Of a stretch of DNA of 64,000 bases, positions 23,930-32,965 are shown piece after piece. The position numbers were made by a program, and so were the translations under genes. This DNA comes from Rosistilla oblonga (GTDB lineage Bacteria; Planctomycetota; Planctomycetia; Pirellulales; Pirellulaceae). Each line of letters opens with the position of its first letter. Position 1 is the stretch's first letter. The DNA lies in the NCBI RefSeq assembly GCF_007751715.1, contig NZ_CP036292.1:2294001-2358000 (forward strand). Reading direction: 5' to 3'. The notes beneath the pieces were generated by a model. It saw nothing but the letters and a program-made list of their open reading frames with translations, ran no database searches and had not been told where the DNA came from.

Positions 23930-25027
23930 CTATTCGATCCCCGCCAATTCGCACAGGTGCGCGTTGGCGATCGGTTGCGGGCAACTCCAAACCAGAAAGA
24001 AGAGTGCTTCGCGGCACCATCGGCCGGCGGGATGTCCCTGGACAAAGCCGGCTCCTTTGGCAGCCGTCAACGCCGCCTGAGAGGCTCGCAGTGCCAACCG
24101 ATTGGCCCGGCCTCGAAGATCGGCAGTCGAACAGACCTGGTTGCCGCTGGCGACACTCAACAGATCGACTTCTAAATTGCGGACCTCGGTCTGCAGTTGC
24201 TCGGCGACCGGAAGTAGAGCATCGCGTTGTTGCGCCTCGGCCGTCAGAAAATCGACAGCGGCCTTCGATAGTCCAATCGCCAGAGTCGACGTTTGCAGAC
24301 CGCCCGTCCCCGCGCCGACGCCTTGACTCATCACATCTTCGATCGGTCCGGCGATCAAATCGTCGGGGCCGATCGCGACATCTTGCAGATCGACGCGATC
24401 GGTCGCGCTGGCCGAAAGAGCCACCAACGGGATACCGGCTTGCGCGGCAACGCCTGGGCGATCGGTTGGGACGGCTGCCAACAATTGCCGGCCGTCGTCG
24501 AGCGTCGCTCCCACAACAATCACATCCGCATGCGCCCCCCCCGTTACCCAGGGGCTGTAACCCGACAAGCGATAGCCGTCGCCGGCCGCTTCGGCTCGCA
24601 ACACCGGCGTGCTCAGATGGCGACGGCTGGTCGTTAGGTGACTGATTCCGACCGTCGCAAATTGGCTGCCATCCAACAGCGGCGGCAGCCAGCGTTTTTG
24701 AAGGGCCTCGTTTTCGCAGCCTTCGATCCGGCGGCAGGCTCCCATCCGTTGGGTGATGATAAACGTGGTCGTCAGATCGGCCGCGGCCAGCCGCAGATAA
24801 CCTCGCGTTTGATCGGCGTCGGACCATCCGAACCCGCCCGCGGTGGTCGGCATAAACCAACGAAAGACTCCCGCCGCGGCACACAGTTGCAACTGCGCCG
24901 CGGGCCACTCGCCACTGCGGTCGGTCTGGTCGGCGAGCGTCTGCAGGCGATCGCACAAGGCGTCCATCGCGGGAGAATCGGGAGCTTGCACGATTTCGAC
25001 AGCTGCGTTGTCGGCGGGTTGATTCAT
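23930..25027 (-). CDS. Acyl-CoA dehydrogenase family protein
   Basis: A 365-residue flavoprotein-like sequence with the acyl-CoA dehydrogenase layout. An N-terminal helical domain contains GVFRWFMPTTAGGFGW. A middle beta domain contains YRLSGYSPWVTGGAHADVIV, the usual FAD-adjacent strand. The C-terminal helical bundle starts near ALGLSKAAVDFL. The catalytic Glu cannot be placed with confidence, so the enzyme could be a dehydrogenase or a two-component flavin monooxygenase of the same fold. The ATG at 25027 overlaps the upstream symporter stop by 4 bases (ATGA), which supports translational coupling and this start over one 135 bases upstream. The substrate may be the solute carried by the symporter. 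Confidence 0.82.
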   Translation of the reverse strand: MNQPADNAAVEIVQAPDSPAMDALCDRLQTLADQTDRSGEWPAAQLQLCAAAGVFRWFMPTTAGGFGWSDADQTRGYLRLAAADLTTTFIITQRMGACRRIEGCENEALQKRWLPPLLDGSQFATVGISHLTTSRRHLSTPVLRAEAAGDGYRLSGYSPWVTGGAHADVIVVGATLDDGRQLLAAVPTDRPGVAAQAGIPLVALSASATDRVDLQDVAIGPDDLIAGPIEDVMSQGVGAGTGGLQTSTLAIGLSKAAVDFLTAEAQQRDALLPVAEQLQTEVRNLEVDLLSVASGNQVCSTADLRGRANRLALRASQAALTAAKGAGFVQGHPAGRWCREALFFLVWSCPQPIANAHLCELAGIE

Positions 25028-26379
25028 TGCGGCTGCTCCTTCGTCAGAACTTCGCTCGGGGTCGGATCGTGGTCTTCGGGTGGATCGTGAAGCATGCCGA
25101 CGCTCTTGGCGATCAGCATCGCCACGGTCGCGTCGCCGGTCACGTTCACGGTAGTCCGGCACATATCCAACAGACGGTCGATGGCGAAGATCAACGCCAG
25201 GCCCTCTTCGGGAACGCCGATCGCACCCAACACGATCACCAACATCACCATCCCGGCACCGGGCACGGCAGCGGAACCGATCGAAGCCAAGGTGGCGGTC
25301 AAGACGATCGTGACTTGATCGCCGAGGGTCATGTCGATGTTATAGGCTTGAGCGATGAACATCGCGGCGACGGCTTGATAAAGACTGGTGCCGTCCATGT
25401 TGACGGTCGCTCCGACGGGCAGCACAAAACTGGCCACCTCTTCGTCGACGCCCAGATGCTCCTGCACGCGTTCCATCGTCACCGGTAGTGTCGCGGCGCT
25501 GGAGCTTGTCGAAAAGGCGAGCAGTTGGGCCGGCGAGATGCCACGGAAAAAGGAGACATAGCTGCGGCCGGTGAAGATCACAACCAAGGCTGGATAGAAG
25601 ACAAACGCCATCAGGCCCAGCCCCAGCAGAACGCAGAAGGCGTAGACCGAGAGGGCGATCAAAAGGTCCGACCCCGGGGCGTCGACGATCAATGCACTCA
25701 ACAGCGCGAAGACGCCAAAGGGGGCTGCCAGCATGATCAGATCGACTAGCTTGAGGATCACTTCGTTTAAGCCATCGAAGAAATCTTTGACCGGTTTGGC
25801 CGATTCACTTGGGATCAGGATCAGACCGATTCCAAAGAAGACGACAAAAAAGATCACCTGCAACATGTTCCGGTTCGACGACGAGGCGGAGAAGATGTTA
25901 TCCGGGACGATGTCGACCAGCGGTTGCAACGGCCCCTGCGACTTGGTCGCCGCCGCCTCGGCTTTGATCTTGTCGATCTGTTGCGATTGCCCTTCGCCGC
26001 CGGAACCGCCATCGGCGCTCCCCAGCAGATCGTTGCGGGTCTGTTCGGTGATCGAACGTCCCGGAGCGACCACGTTGGCAACCACCAACCCCAGCGTGAC
26101 CGCGACGATGGTGGTGCACAGATACAACAGGATCGTGCGACCGCCCATCCGCGAAAATTTGGAGATGTCCTGCAGATCGGAGACGCCTTTGATCAGCGAG
26201 GTGATGATCAAGGGGATCGCGATCAGTTTCAGCATGTTGACGAAGATCTGCCCAAACGGCTTGATCCAGTTCGTCGTGAATTCGGTCCAGCCGAAGTGAG
26301 ACGCCAGCAGTCCAAAGAGTAGCCCGGCGAGCATGCCCAGAAGAATTTGCCAGTGGAGGGCAAGACGCGGTGACGACAT
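25024..26379 (-). CDS. Dicarboxylate/amino acid:cation symporter (DAACS/SDF family)
   Basis: A 451-residue membrane carrier with eight or so hydrophobic segments and the two hairpins of the family. The serine-rich hairpin 1 reads FSTSSSAATLPVTM. The TM7 motif NMDGT (sodium and substrate site) is present in VGATVNMDGTSLY. The segment DRLLDMCRTTVNVTGD in the last helix holds the Asp, Arg and Asn that bind acidic amino acids or dicarboxylates. An atypical soluble loop of about 50 residues (near 125-170, SADGGSGGEGQSQQ) is inserted between helices 3 and 4. The acyl-CoA dehydrogenase gene overlaps its 3' end by 4 bases. Confidence 0.94.
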   Translation of the reverse strand: MSSPRLALHWQILLGMLAGLLFGLLASHFGWTEFTTNWIKPFGQIFVNMLKLIAIPLIITSLIKGVSDLQDISKFSRMGGRTILLYLCTTIVAVTLGLVVANVVAPGRSITEQTRNDLLGSADGGSGGEGQSQQIDKIKAEAAATKSQGPLQPLVDIVPDNIFSASSSNRNMLQVIFFVVFFGIGLILIPSESAKPVKDFFDGLNEVILKLVDLIMLAAPFGVFALLSALIVDAPGSDLLIALSVYAFCVLLGLGLMAFVFYPALVVIFTGRSYVSFFRGISPAQLLAFSTSSSAATLPVTMERVQEHLGVDEEVASFVLPVGATVNMDGTSLYQAVAAMFIAQAYNIDMTLGDQVTIVLTATLASIGSAAVPGAGMVMLVIVLGAIGVPEEGLALIFAIDRLLDMCRTTVNVTGDATVAMLIAKSVGMLHDPPEDHDPTPSEVLTKEQPQ

Positions 26380-26490
26380 GAAGGGCTCGTTGGATTTGGG
26401 GTGGGATACGCTGTGATCGTTGGTCTATACGCTATCGAATCTGTCGCGATTTGCAAGCAAGCCGACGCAGGTCAAGCCGCAGCGGTAACG

Positions 26491-26523
26491 AAAAACAGCG
26501 GGCCGAATCGATTCGGTCCGCTG
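26491..26523 (-). terminator. Rho-independent terminator on the minus strand
   Basis: CAGCGG-CCGAATC and its complement GATTCGG-CCGCTG form a stem at 26496-26523 with one mismatched pair. On the minus strand it ends in five T. It is downstream of the DUF1559 fragment and upstream of the symporter gene. Confidence 0.82.
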
Positions 26524-26592
26524 TCGAGGTTTGCAATCGTCGATCGCCGAGCACCCGCAAGAGGATGATCGCGATCGCTGCCGCCACGTAGG

Positions 26593-26925
26593 TTACGGCA
26601 TTTGAAACGGTTGGCCGTCATCGCGAGCGATCATCTTTTCGAAGACGCTGTTGACCAACGCAGGGTCGGTGTTCTCTTGGGCCGCATTGCCACTGAAATC
26701 GACCGTGTCAGTGACGAACTTGACGCTGCCGTCAGCCAGTGCGAACTGGGCGCCACCGGGATGGAAGCTGGAGAAACTGACGTTGGCGACGTCTTGCACG
26801 CCCAGGCTGTAGTTGATCCGACCGCGCGACGTGCCGATCGCCGATCCGAGCGATTGGTTCAGTGCCGTTAACGACGACGTATCGGTATGTCGAACGCCAA
26901 ACACCTCGGCAGCGTCATCATACAA
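26593..26925 (-). pseudogene. DUF1559 protein, C-terminal remnant
   Basis: The 110-residue open frame matches only the C-terminal part of DUF1559 proteins, the pilin-like secreted proteins expanded in planctomycetes. The hallmark H-x9-DG motif is complete in FHPGGAQFALADGSVKF. The N-terminal methylation helix (FTLIELLVVI-type) and the central domain, usually 200 residues, are missing. I found no continuation in any frame over 26926-27123 on the minus strand. It keeps a terminator at 26491-26523. I infer a decayed gene left by an N-terminal deletion; residual expression cannot be excluded. Confidence 0.75.
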
Positions 26926-27123
26926 GCTCCCCCAGTTGCCTAGACCTTATGTTGCCATTTCCTCAGGCGTTCTTGAAGCAGTGAGTTGCACTAGAGTGTG
27001 ACCGGGACGCTGCGGCGCGATACAATCACGAGGCTATCGGTGGGGTGCAGCTTTGGCAGCGGTTGTTCCCACCGATCGTCAGCGAATCAATGGACGACAC
27101 GAATCGATCAAGGAACATCCATC

Positions 27124-30100
27124 ATGTTTGGCCTTCGGCTTGGCTTTGAGCATCCCGGCTACTTGGCCCTGCTGGTATTGATCCCCGTGCTTTGGCTCGC
27201 CAGCTATCGCGGATTGGCGCTGCTGGGGCCGGTTCGGCGGACTTTTGCGTTGCTGTTGCGAACGCTGGTGGCCGCGGCGATCGTCTTAGCGCTGGCCGGT
27301 GTTCAGTTCGTCTGGACCGACGACCGGATGACGGTCATGTATCTCTTGGACCAAAGCGAGAGCATTCCGGCCGCCAAACGGGATGCGATGCTGCAATACG
27401 TGATCCGCAACGTCGCCGCCCAACGCAACACGGCTCGCGCCGACAGGGCGGGAATCATCGTCTTTGGCAAAGAGGCGGCGGTCGAGATCCCACCGTTTGA
27501 CGACGACATTCCCGATCTCCGTCGTTTGGAAAGTTATCTTGGCCGCAAGGATGCCACCAATCTCGAGGCGGCGCTGAAGTTGGCTCAGGCGGCGATGCCC
27601 GATGACACCTCGCGGCGGATCGTGATCGTGACCGACGGGAATGAAAACCTCGGCAACGCGAGTCAGCTGGCATCGCGAATCGCCCGAGCTGGCATCGGGA
27701 TCGATGTCGTTCCGGTCCAGTTGGATGCGACGTCGGAAGTTCTGGTCGAAAAGATCGATCTGCCTCCCGATATTCGTCGCGGCCAACCGTTTGAAGCCCG
27801 CGTGGTGATCAACAACTATTCTCCCAGCGGCGAATCGAAGGTACCGATCCCGGGGCGGTTGGAGGTGACTCGCAAACTGGGCAGCGACGAACAGGTGCTG
27901 CTGAACGAACCGATCACGCTGGATCCCGACAAACCGACTGTCTTTCCGCTGCGTCACACGATCGACCAACCGGCTCCCTATACCTATAAAGCCCGATTTG
28001 TCCCGGACGATCCAGCGAGCGATGCGGTCAGCCAGAACAACGAGGCGTCGGCCTACACGTACGTTCGCGGCAAGGGACGCGTGCTGTTGATCGAAGATTG
28101 GGCCAGGCCGGACGAATATCGCGAGATGATTGAGACGCTGCGCAAAGCGGACATCGAGATCGTCGTCATGCCCAGCAACAATCTGTTTACGTCGATGGCC
28201 GAACTGCAGGCCTATGACGCGGTGATCATGGCGGGCGTGCCGCGGACCAGCGGCGAGGATGCCGATTCGATCAGCGGGTTCGACGACGATCATATCGAGA
28301 TGCTCGTCCGCAACACGCAACAGCTCGGATGCGGCCTGCTGATGCTCGGCGGTCCCGATGCCTTCGGCGCTGGCGGTTGGGCGGGAACGAAGCTTGAAGA
28401 GGCGATGCCTGTCGATTTCCAGATCCGCAACACCAAGGTGCAGGCGATCGGTGCGTTGGCGATGATCATGCACGCCTCGGAAATGGCTCAAGGGAATCAC
28501 TGGCAGAAGGTGGTCGCACGCAGCGCGATCGAAGCGCTTGGCCCCGCCGATTATTGCGGCATCATCCACTGGGCCGCTGGCGGCGACCAATGGTTATGGG
28601 GCGGAAGAGCGGGATTGTTGCCCGTCGGCCGTGGCAATCGCCGATCGATGTTGGCAGCGGTCAGCCGGATGACGCCGGGCGATATGCCACAGTTCGATCC
28701 CGCGATGCAGATGACGTTGGCGGCACTGAACGCCAACCAAGCCGCTCTGAAACACTGCATCATCATCAGCGATGGCGATCCCAGCCCGGCGGCCGGCGGA
28801 ACGATCCGCGGATTCGCCAACGCGGGGATCAAGATCAGCACCGTCGCGGTGGCATCGCACGGAACGATCGGCAGCAATCGTTTGCGCGACATCGCCAAAG
28901 ATACCGGCGGCAAATATTACGAAGCCAAAAGCCCCAAAGCGCTTCCCAAAATCTATCAACGCGAAGCGCGTCGCGTCTCGCGTCCGCTGGTCTACGAACC
29001 GCCCGGCGGCGCCACGCCTCAGATCTCCCTGCGGCATTCGGTCCTCGAAGGGATCGACGGCCCACTGCCGCCGATCTCCGGATTTGTGCTGACCGAAATC
29101 AAACAGAGTCCGTTGGCTCAGGTCTTGATCCGTTCGCCGATGCCCGAACAGCCCGACAACCAAACGATTCTCGCCGCCTGGACCTACGGACTGGGCCGCG
29201 CTGCGGTGATGACAACCGACACCGGCAAGCGATGGGCAACCGATTGGCCGCAGTGGGATGGGTACGACAAGTTTTACAGCCAGTTGGTCCGTTGGATCAT
29301 GCGTCCCAGCGGCGACACGGGCAAGTTTACGATGGCGACCAAAGTCGAAGATGGCCGCGTTCGCGTGGTCGTCGAAGCGCTCGACAAAGAGGACGACTTC
29401 CTCAACTTTCTCGACATGAACGCCTCGGCGATCGGCCCCGATCTCAGCCCGCTGCCGCTGCAGATGCGACAGGTCGCGCCGGGGCGCTACGTCGGTGAAT
29501 TTGCGGCGGATGAATCGGGCAGCTATTTCTTAAACGTCGTGCCAGCCGCCGGCGAAGCACCGCTGTCGCAAGGCGTGACCGTTCCCTACAGCAGTGAGTT
29601 CCGCGTCCGGACGGTGAACCAGGCGTTGTTGCAGGCGCTCGCCGATACCGAGCCGAGCGGAGGCGAAGCGGGCCAGTTGACCGAGCCGTTGGAAAAGTCG
29701 AGCATCGCGGCGCTGACCGATCACGCCACCTTCCGCGGCGGACTGGCGCATGCCCGCAGCATCCGCGACGTCTGGCCGCTGTTTGTGTTGGCCGGGTGCT
29801 GCATCTTCCTGGGCGATGTCTTCATCCGCCGCGTGGCGATCGATTTCAGTTGGATCGGCCGCTTGCTGGCCTCCCGTCGCGGGCAAACCAACGACGCGGA
29901 GAACTCACAGACACAGAGGATGGCAGCGCTGCGCAGCCGCAAGCTGGAGATCAACGAGGAACTCGATCGCCGCCGCTCGGCAACGCGGTTCGAACCGCAA
30001 GGCGATCCGACGCCGGGCGGCTCGACATCCGCTGCCGCAACGACGTCGACAAAACGACCGTCGGCGGGAACTCCAGCCAGCATGGAACCACAAAAAGAAG

Positions 30101-30168
30101 AGAAGAGCTACACCGAGCGGTTGCTGGAAGCGAAGCGGGCGGCGCGACGAAAGTCGGACGAATCGTAG
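27124..30168 (+). CDS. Membrane VWA-domain protein with glutamine-amidotransferase-like domain
   Basis: A 1014-residue protein. Two hydrophobic segments lie within the first 60 residues (YLALLVLIPVLWLASY and LVAAAIVLALAGVQFVW). A von Willebrand A domain follows with a MIDAS-like start YLLDQSESIP. The middle region contains LLMLGGPDAFGAGGW, found in proteins with a class-I glutaminase-like fold. A further hydrophobic helix near 885 (WPLFVLAGCCIFLGDVF) precedes a charged tail. The architecture is common in planctomycetes and is related to Bat-type aerotolerance proteins. The function is not established. The ATG at 27124 has AAGGA upstream and starts directly at the first helix. Confidence 0.85.
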   Translation: MFGLRLGFEHPGYLALLVLIPVLWLASYRGLALLGPVRRTFALLLRTLVAAAIVLALAGVQFVWTDDRMTVMYLLDQSESIPAAKRDAMLQYVIRNVAAQRNTARADRAGIIVFGKEAAVEIPPFDDDIPDLRRLESYLGRKDATNLEAALKLAQAAMPDDTSRRIVIVTDGNENLGNASQLASRIARAGIGIDVVPVQLDATSEVLVEKIDLPPDIRRGQPFEARVVINNYSPSGESKVPIPGRLEVTRKLGSDEQVLLNEPITLDPDKPTVFPLRHTIDQPAPYTYKARFVPDDPASDAVSQNNEASAYTYVRGKGRVLLIEDWARPDEYREMIETLRKADIEIVVMPSNNLFTSMAELQAYDAVIMAGVPRTSGEDADSISGFDDDHIEMLVRNTQQLGCGLLMLGGPDAFGAGGWAGTKLEEAMPVDFQIRNTKVQAIGALAMIMHASEMAQGNHWQKVVARSAIEALGPADYCGIIHWAAGGDQWLWGGRAGLLPVGRGNRRSMLAAVSRMTPGDMPQFDPAMQMTLAALNANQAALKHCIIISDGDPSPAAGGTIRGFANAGIKISTVAVASHGTIGSNRLRDIAKDTGGKYYEAKSPKALPKIYQREARRVSRPLVYEPPGGATPQISLRHSVLEGIDGPLPPISGFVLTEIKQSPLAQVLIRSPMPEQPDNQTILAAWTYGLGRAAVMTTDTGKRWATDWPQWDGYDKFYSQLVRWIMRPSGDTGKFTMATKVEDGRVRVVVEALDKEDDFLNFLDMNASAIGPDLSPLPLQMRQVAPGRYVGEFAADESGSYFLNVVPAAGEAPLSQGVTVPYSSEFRVRTVNQALLQALADTEPSGGEAGQLTEPLEKSSIAALTDHATFRGGLAHARSIRDVWPLFVLAGCCIFLGDVFIRRVAIDFSWIGRLLASRRGQTNDAENSQTQRMAALRSRKLEINEELDRRRSATRFEPQGDPTPGGSTSAAATTSTKRPSAGTPASMEPQKEEKSYTERLLEAKRAARRKSDES

Positions 30169-30266
30169 CCGATCGGTGGTGGATCGCGTCGCCGATTTTG
30201 TAGCATCGGCCGACGGCGGGTGTTTACAATACATCGCTTTCCCAACCTCGATGGAGCTAACTCGCG

Positions 30267-30992
30267 ATGCGTTTTCTGACCTCTCTACTGTTCGTTGTCA
30301 GCGGTGCTGTTTGTCTTGTCGTTCCCGCTGCCGCCGACGCTGCCGAGCAAGCTGCCGTTCATCTGGACGCCAAGGTGGAGGTGCAAATGGATTATCTATT
30401 GTACCTGCCGCAAGACTACGACCAGAAGAAAGCGTGGCCGCTGGTGCTGTTCTTGCACGGAGCCGGTGAACGTGGCGATGACTTGAACCTTGTCAAAATG
30501 CACGGCCCGCCTCGCTTGATCGAAGAGGGGAAGGAGTTTCCGTTTATCGTCGTCTCGCCTCAATGCCCCAAAGGTCGCTGGTGGCGAGAGTTTGAATTGA
30601 CGGCGTTGTTAGACGATGTGATCGCGACGCAAAACGTCGATCAAGACCGTGTCTATGTGACCGGTTTGAGCATGGGTGGCTTTGGCAGTTGGGGCTTGGC
30701 GGCGTTCAGTCCCGATCGTTTCGCCGCGATCGCACCGATCTGCGGCGGCGGCGAACCTCGCTCGACAAGGAACTTCAAACACGTCCCGGTCTGGGCATTC
30801 CACGGTGCCAAAGATACAGCGGTTCCGTTGGAGCGAACGCAGGCGATGATCGACGCATTAAAGCGGCAAGGAGCAGAGCCGAAGCTGACGATCTATCCCG
30901 AAGCGGGCCACGACTCGTGGACCGAAACCTACAACAACCCCGCATTCTATGAGTGGTTGTTGGCACAAAAACGCGTTGCCAAAGAGGACTAA
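30267..30992 (+). CDS. Secreted alpha/beta-hydrolase (esterase/dienelactone-hydrolase-like)
   Basis: A 241-residue protein with a signal peptide (MRFLTSLLFVVSGAVCLVV, cleavage near AADAAEQ). The alpha/beta-hydrolase features are complete. The oxyanion region is LFLHGAGERGDD, the nucleophile is in GLSMGGFGSWG, the acid is in FHGAKDTAVP and the His is in EAGHDSW. It probably cleaves esters outside the inner membrane; carbohydrate acetyl or feruloyl esters are typical substrates in this group but are not proven here. It stands 98 bases after the VWA gene on the same strand. Confidence 0.88.
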   Translation: MRFLTSLLFVVSGAVCLVVPAAADAAEQAAVHLDAKVEVQMDYLLYLPQDYDQKKAWPLVLFLHGAGERGDDLNLVKMHGPPRLIEEGKEFPFIVVSPQCPKGRWWREFELTALLDDVIATQNVDQDRVYVTGLSMGGFGSWGLAAFSPDRFAAIAPICGGGEPRSTRNFKHVPVWAFHGAKDTAVPLERTQAMIDALKRQGAEPKLTIYPEAGHDSWTETYNNPAFYEWLLAQKRVAKED

Positions 30993-31013
30993 TGTACCCA
31001 GCAAACAGTTTTT

Positions 31014-31085
31014 GGTTTAACCGCGTGGGCATCGCCCCACGCGTTTTTGAAGGTGACGCGGCCCGATGGGCTCGCGGTTAAACAA
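31014..31085. repeat. Dispersed intergenic repeat, copy 2
   Basis: Same element as at 6455-6525, including GCGTGGGCATCGCCCC and GATGGGCTCGCGGTTAA. Here GCGTGGGC...GCCCCACGC forms a nearly perfect stem, and TTTAACCGC at the left pairs with GCGGTTAAA at the right. The terminal inversion suggests a folded or mobile unit. It lies between convergent genes. Confidence 0.72.
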
Positions 31086-31109
31086 AAAGCAAAGTTCGTC
31101 CTTAGCGAT

Positions 31110-31454
31110 TCAGTCCTGGTAGAAGACCGCCAGCCAAACGGTCGGCTCGGTCGCCGAAGTCGATTCGACGCGGTGGCGGCGATGCGCGGCAATGTCGACG
31201 TGATCGCCAGGGATCAGATCGATCGATTCCGGCGGATCGGCGAACTGCAGCGTCGCAGACCCTTGCAGCAGCAGCACCCACTCGCGCTCGGGCTGGTCGT
31301 ACCAGAAGTCGTCTGGGCTGCGATGCCCCGTCGAAACGATCCGCTCCACGCGGAGACCGCTTCCCGACGCGAGGATCTCGGTCAATTCCTCGGGGACGTT
31401 TTGGGGAAGGTTGGCCAGCAGATTGCCTGGCCGCGCGGCTGACTCTTCACTCAT
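31110..31454 (-). CDS. Cupin-domain protein
   Basis: A 114-residue single-domain cupin. The beta-barrel motif region contains PGDHVDIAAHRRHRVE, in which His residues can bind a metal, and an earlier WVLLLQGSATLQF strand. The substrate is unknown; small stand-alone cupins serve as isomerases, dioxygenases or sugar-binding proteins. Its ATG lies 8 bases inside the end of the acetyltransferase gene, so the two are translated from one message. The neighbour suggests a role in sugar metabolism, but this is inference. Confidence 0.82.
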   Translation of the reverse strand: MSEESAARPGNLLANLPQNVPEELTEILASGSGLRVERIVSTGHRSPDDFWYDQPEREWVLLLQGSATLQFADPPESIDLIPGDHVDIAAHRRHRVESTSATEPTVWLAVFYQD

Positions 31455-32019
31455 CGGAATCCCCCGCGATGTTCTCGCGGATCACGCGACAGGGATTCCC
31501 CGCCGCGAGCACTCCCTCGGGAATGTCTTTTGTCACGACGCTCCCTGCACCGATCACGGTCCGGGATCCGATCGTCACGCCCGGCAGGATGATCGCGCCG
31601 CCCCCAACCCAGACATCCGACCCGATCGAGACCGGTTTGCCGAACTCCTGCGTCCGCCGCAGCTTGGCTTCCAACGGATGCGATGCAGTGTAGATCTGCA
31701 CGCCCGGACCGAAGAAGCTGAAGTCGCCGATCTCGACAGCACGGACGTCCAGAACGACGCAGTTGAAATTGAAATAGACGCGCTGTCCCAGCCGGATGTT
31801 GCTGCCGTAGTCGCAATAGAACGGCGGCTGGATCCAGACCGAATCACCGCCGCTGCCCAACAGTTCGGTCAGCAGGCGGCGTCGTAGTTCCTGGTCCCGC
31901 TCGCGCGAAGCGTTCAAGTCGTGGCAGAGGTCGCGAGCACGTTCGCGGTCGGCGACCAATTCCGGATCCAACGCGTCGTACAACGCGCCGGCAAGCATCT
32001 TCTCTCGTTCGCTTTGCAA
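31447..32019 (-). CDS. Sugar O-acetyltransferase, maltose-acetyltransferase type
   Basis: A 190-residue hexapeptide-repeat acetyltransferase. The N-terminus (SEREKMLAGALYDALDPELV) is the Mac domain of maltose/galactoside acetyltransferases. The left-handed beta-helix holds the active-site His in ASHPLEAKLR and hexapeptides such as IGSDVWVGGGAIILPGV. It transfers acetyl from acetyl-CoA to a sugar hydroxyl. I chose the TTG at 32019 because AAGG lies 9 bases upstream and the protein then begins exactly at the Mac domain. A GTG at 32055 and an ATG at 31998 are alternatives. The 3' end overlaps the cupin gene by 8 bases. Confidence 0.9.
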   Translation of the reverse strand: MQSEREKMLAGALYDALDPELVADRERARDLCHDLNASRERDQELRRRLLTELLGSGGDSVWIQPPFYCDYGSNIRLGQRVYFNFNCVVLDVRAVEIGDFSFFGPGVQIYTASHPLEAKLRRTQEFGKPVSIGSDVWVGGGAIILPGVTIGSRTVIGAGSVVTKDIPEGVLAAGNPCRVIRENIAGDSDE

Positions 32020-32036
32020 TGCGGTAAACCTTATCG

Positions 32037-32948
32037 TTAGGCTTGCGGCTCCCACAGATAGCTGTTCTGTTTGCGGAAGCCGGTGATTTTCAGCGTGCTG
32101 TCGGGCTGGACGTCCAGCAGCGTGTAGGCGTTGGTCGCCTGTTCGCCCCCTTCGACCATCGCCACCAGTGTACAGTAATGGATGCCGCCGATTTCCTTCA
32201 GCTCGTTCCGGTGGCTGTGCCCTTGGAAGACCGCCAAAACGTTGCCGGAATCTTCGAAAATCTGTCGCACGGCCGCGTTATTTTTTACGCCATGGTGGTT
32301 GCTGACATCCAATCGCTGGTGAGCGAAGACGATCGTCGGCTTGTCGTTCGACTTCAGATCCGCCGCCAACCACTCGAGCTCCGCCGCCGGGATATTGGCG
32401 TCGGTCCACTTGAAGTTCTTTCGTTGATACGGCTGGCCATCGCTGCGGAAACAGGAATCCAACACGATGAAGTGGAATCCGCCGCGATCGAACGAATAAT
32501 ACGACTTCGGCTGCTCCACCGCCCCCAGGAACTCTTCCTTCTTAAGCGTATCGACGCAGTGGTTCCCCAGCACGTAGTGGCGGTCTTTGCAGATCGCCGA
32601 AAAGGGCCGGTTGATTGTCTGCAGGTAGCGGCTTTCGGTTTCGACGCTATCGGCGGCGTCGATCAGATCGCCCAGTTCGACCAGCATCTGCGGCTGCTCT
32701 TGCTCGAATTGCTTCGCCGCTTCGTCCAGCTTGCTCAAGGTCTTGCGATAGTGTCGCGATCCGCCCGGCGGTTTGTCGGCGTAGTGCAGATCGGTCACCA
32801 ACGCGATGCGCACGTCGGCGGGTTTGTCGGCGGGTTTGTCGGCGGCTAACAGCGTGGCCGGTGCGGCTGCGGCAGCCGACAGAATCAGCGTTCCATTTTT
32901 CATGAACGCGCGGCGTTCGCCCAGTTTACTTTTTTGTTGTTGGTTCAT
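32037..32948 (-). CDS. Secreted metallophosphoesterase
   Basis: A 303-residue calcineurin-like phosphoesterase. Metal-binding motifs appear in order: TDLHYAD (D-x-H), LGDLIDA (GD), LGNHCVD (GNH), FAHQRLD and GHSHRNE (GHxH). The N-terminus carries a twin-arginine-like segment (GERRAFMKNGTLILSAAAAA) that suggests export in folded form. This layout resembles class-III cyclic-nucleotide phosphodiesterases and secreted phosphatases; the substrate is unknown. The ATG at 32948 is preferred because it gives the signal sequence. It lies 17 bases downstream of the beta-propeller gene, so both likely form one transcript. Confidence 0.9.
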   Translation of the reverse strand: MNQQQKSKLGERRAFMKNGTLILSAAAAAPATLLAADKPADKPADVRIALVTDLHYADKPPGGSRHYRKTLSKLDEAAKQFEQEQPQMLVELGDLIDAADSVETESRYLQTINRPFSAICKDRHYVLGNHCVDTLKKEEFLGAVEQPKSYYSFDRGGFHFIVLDSCFRSDGQPYQRKNFKWTDANIPAAELEWLAADLKSNDKPTIVFAHQRLDVSNHHGVKNNAAVRQIFEDSGNVLAVFQGHSHRNELKEIGGIHYCTLVAMVEGGEQATNAYTLLDVQPDSTLKITGFRKQNSYLWEPQA

Positions 32949-32965
32949 CGGATGGAGCCCATTGT

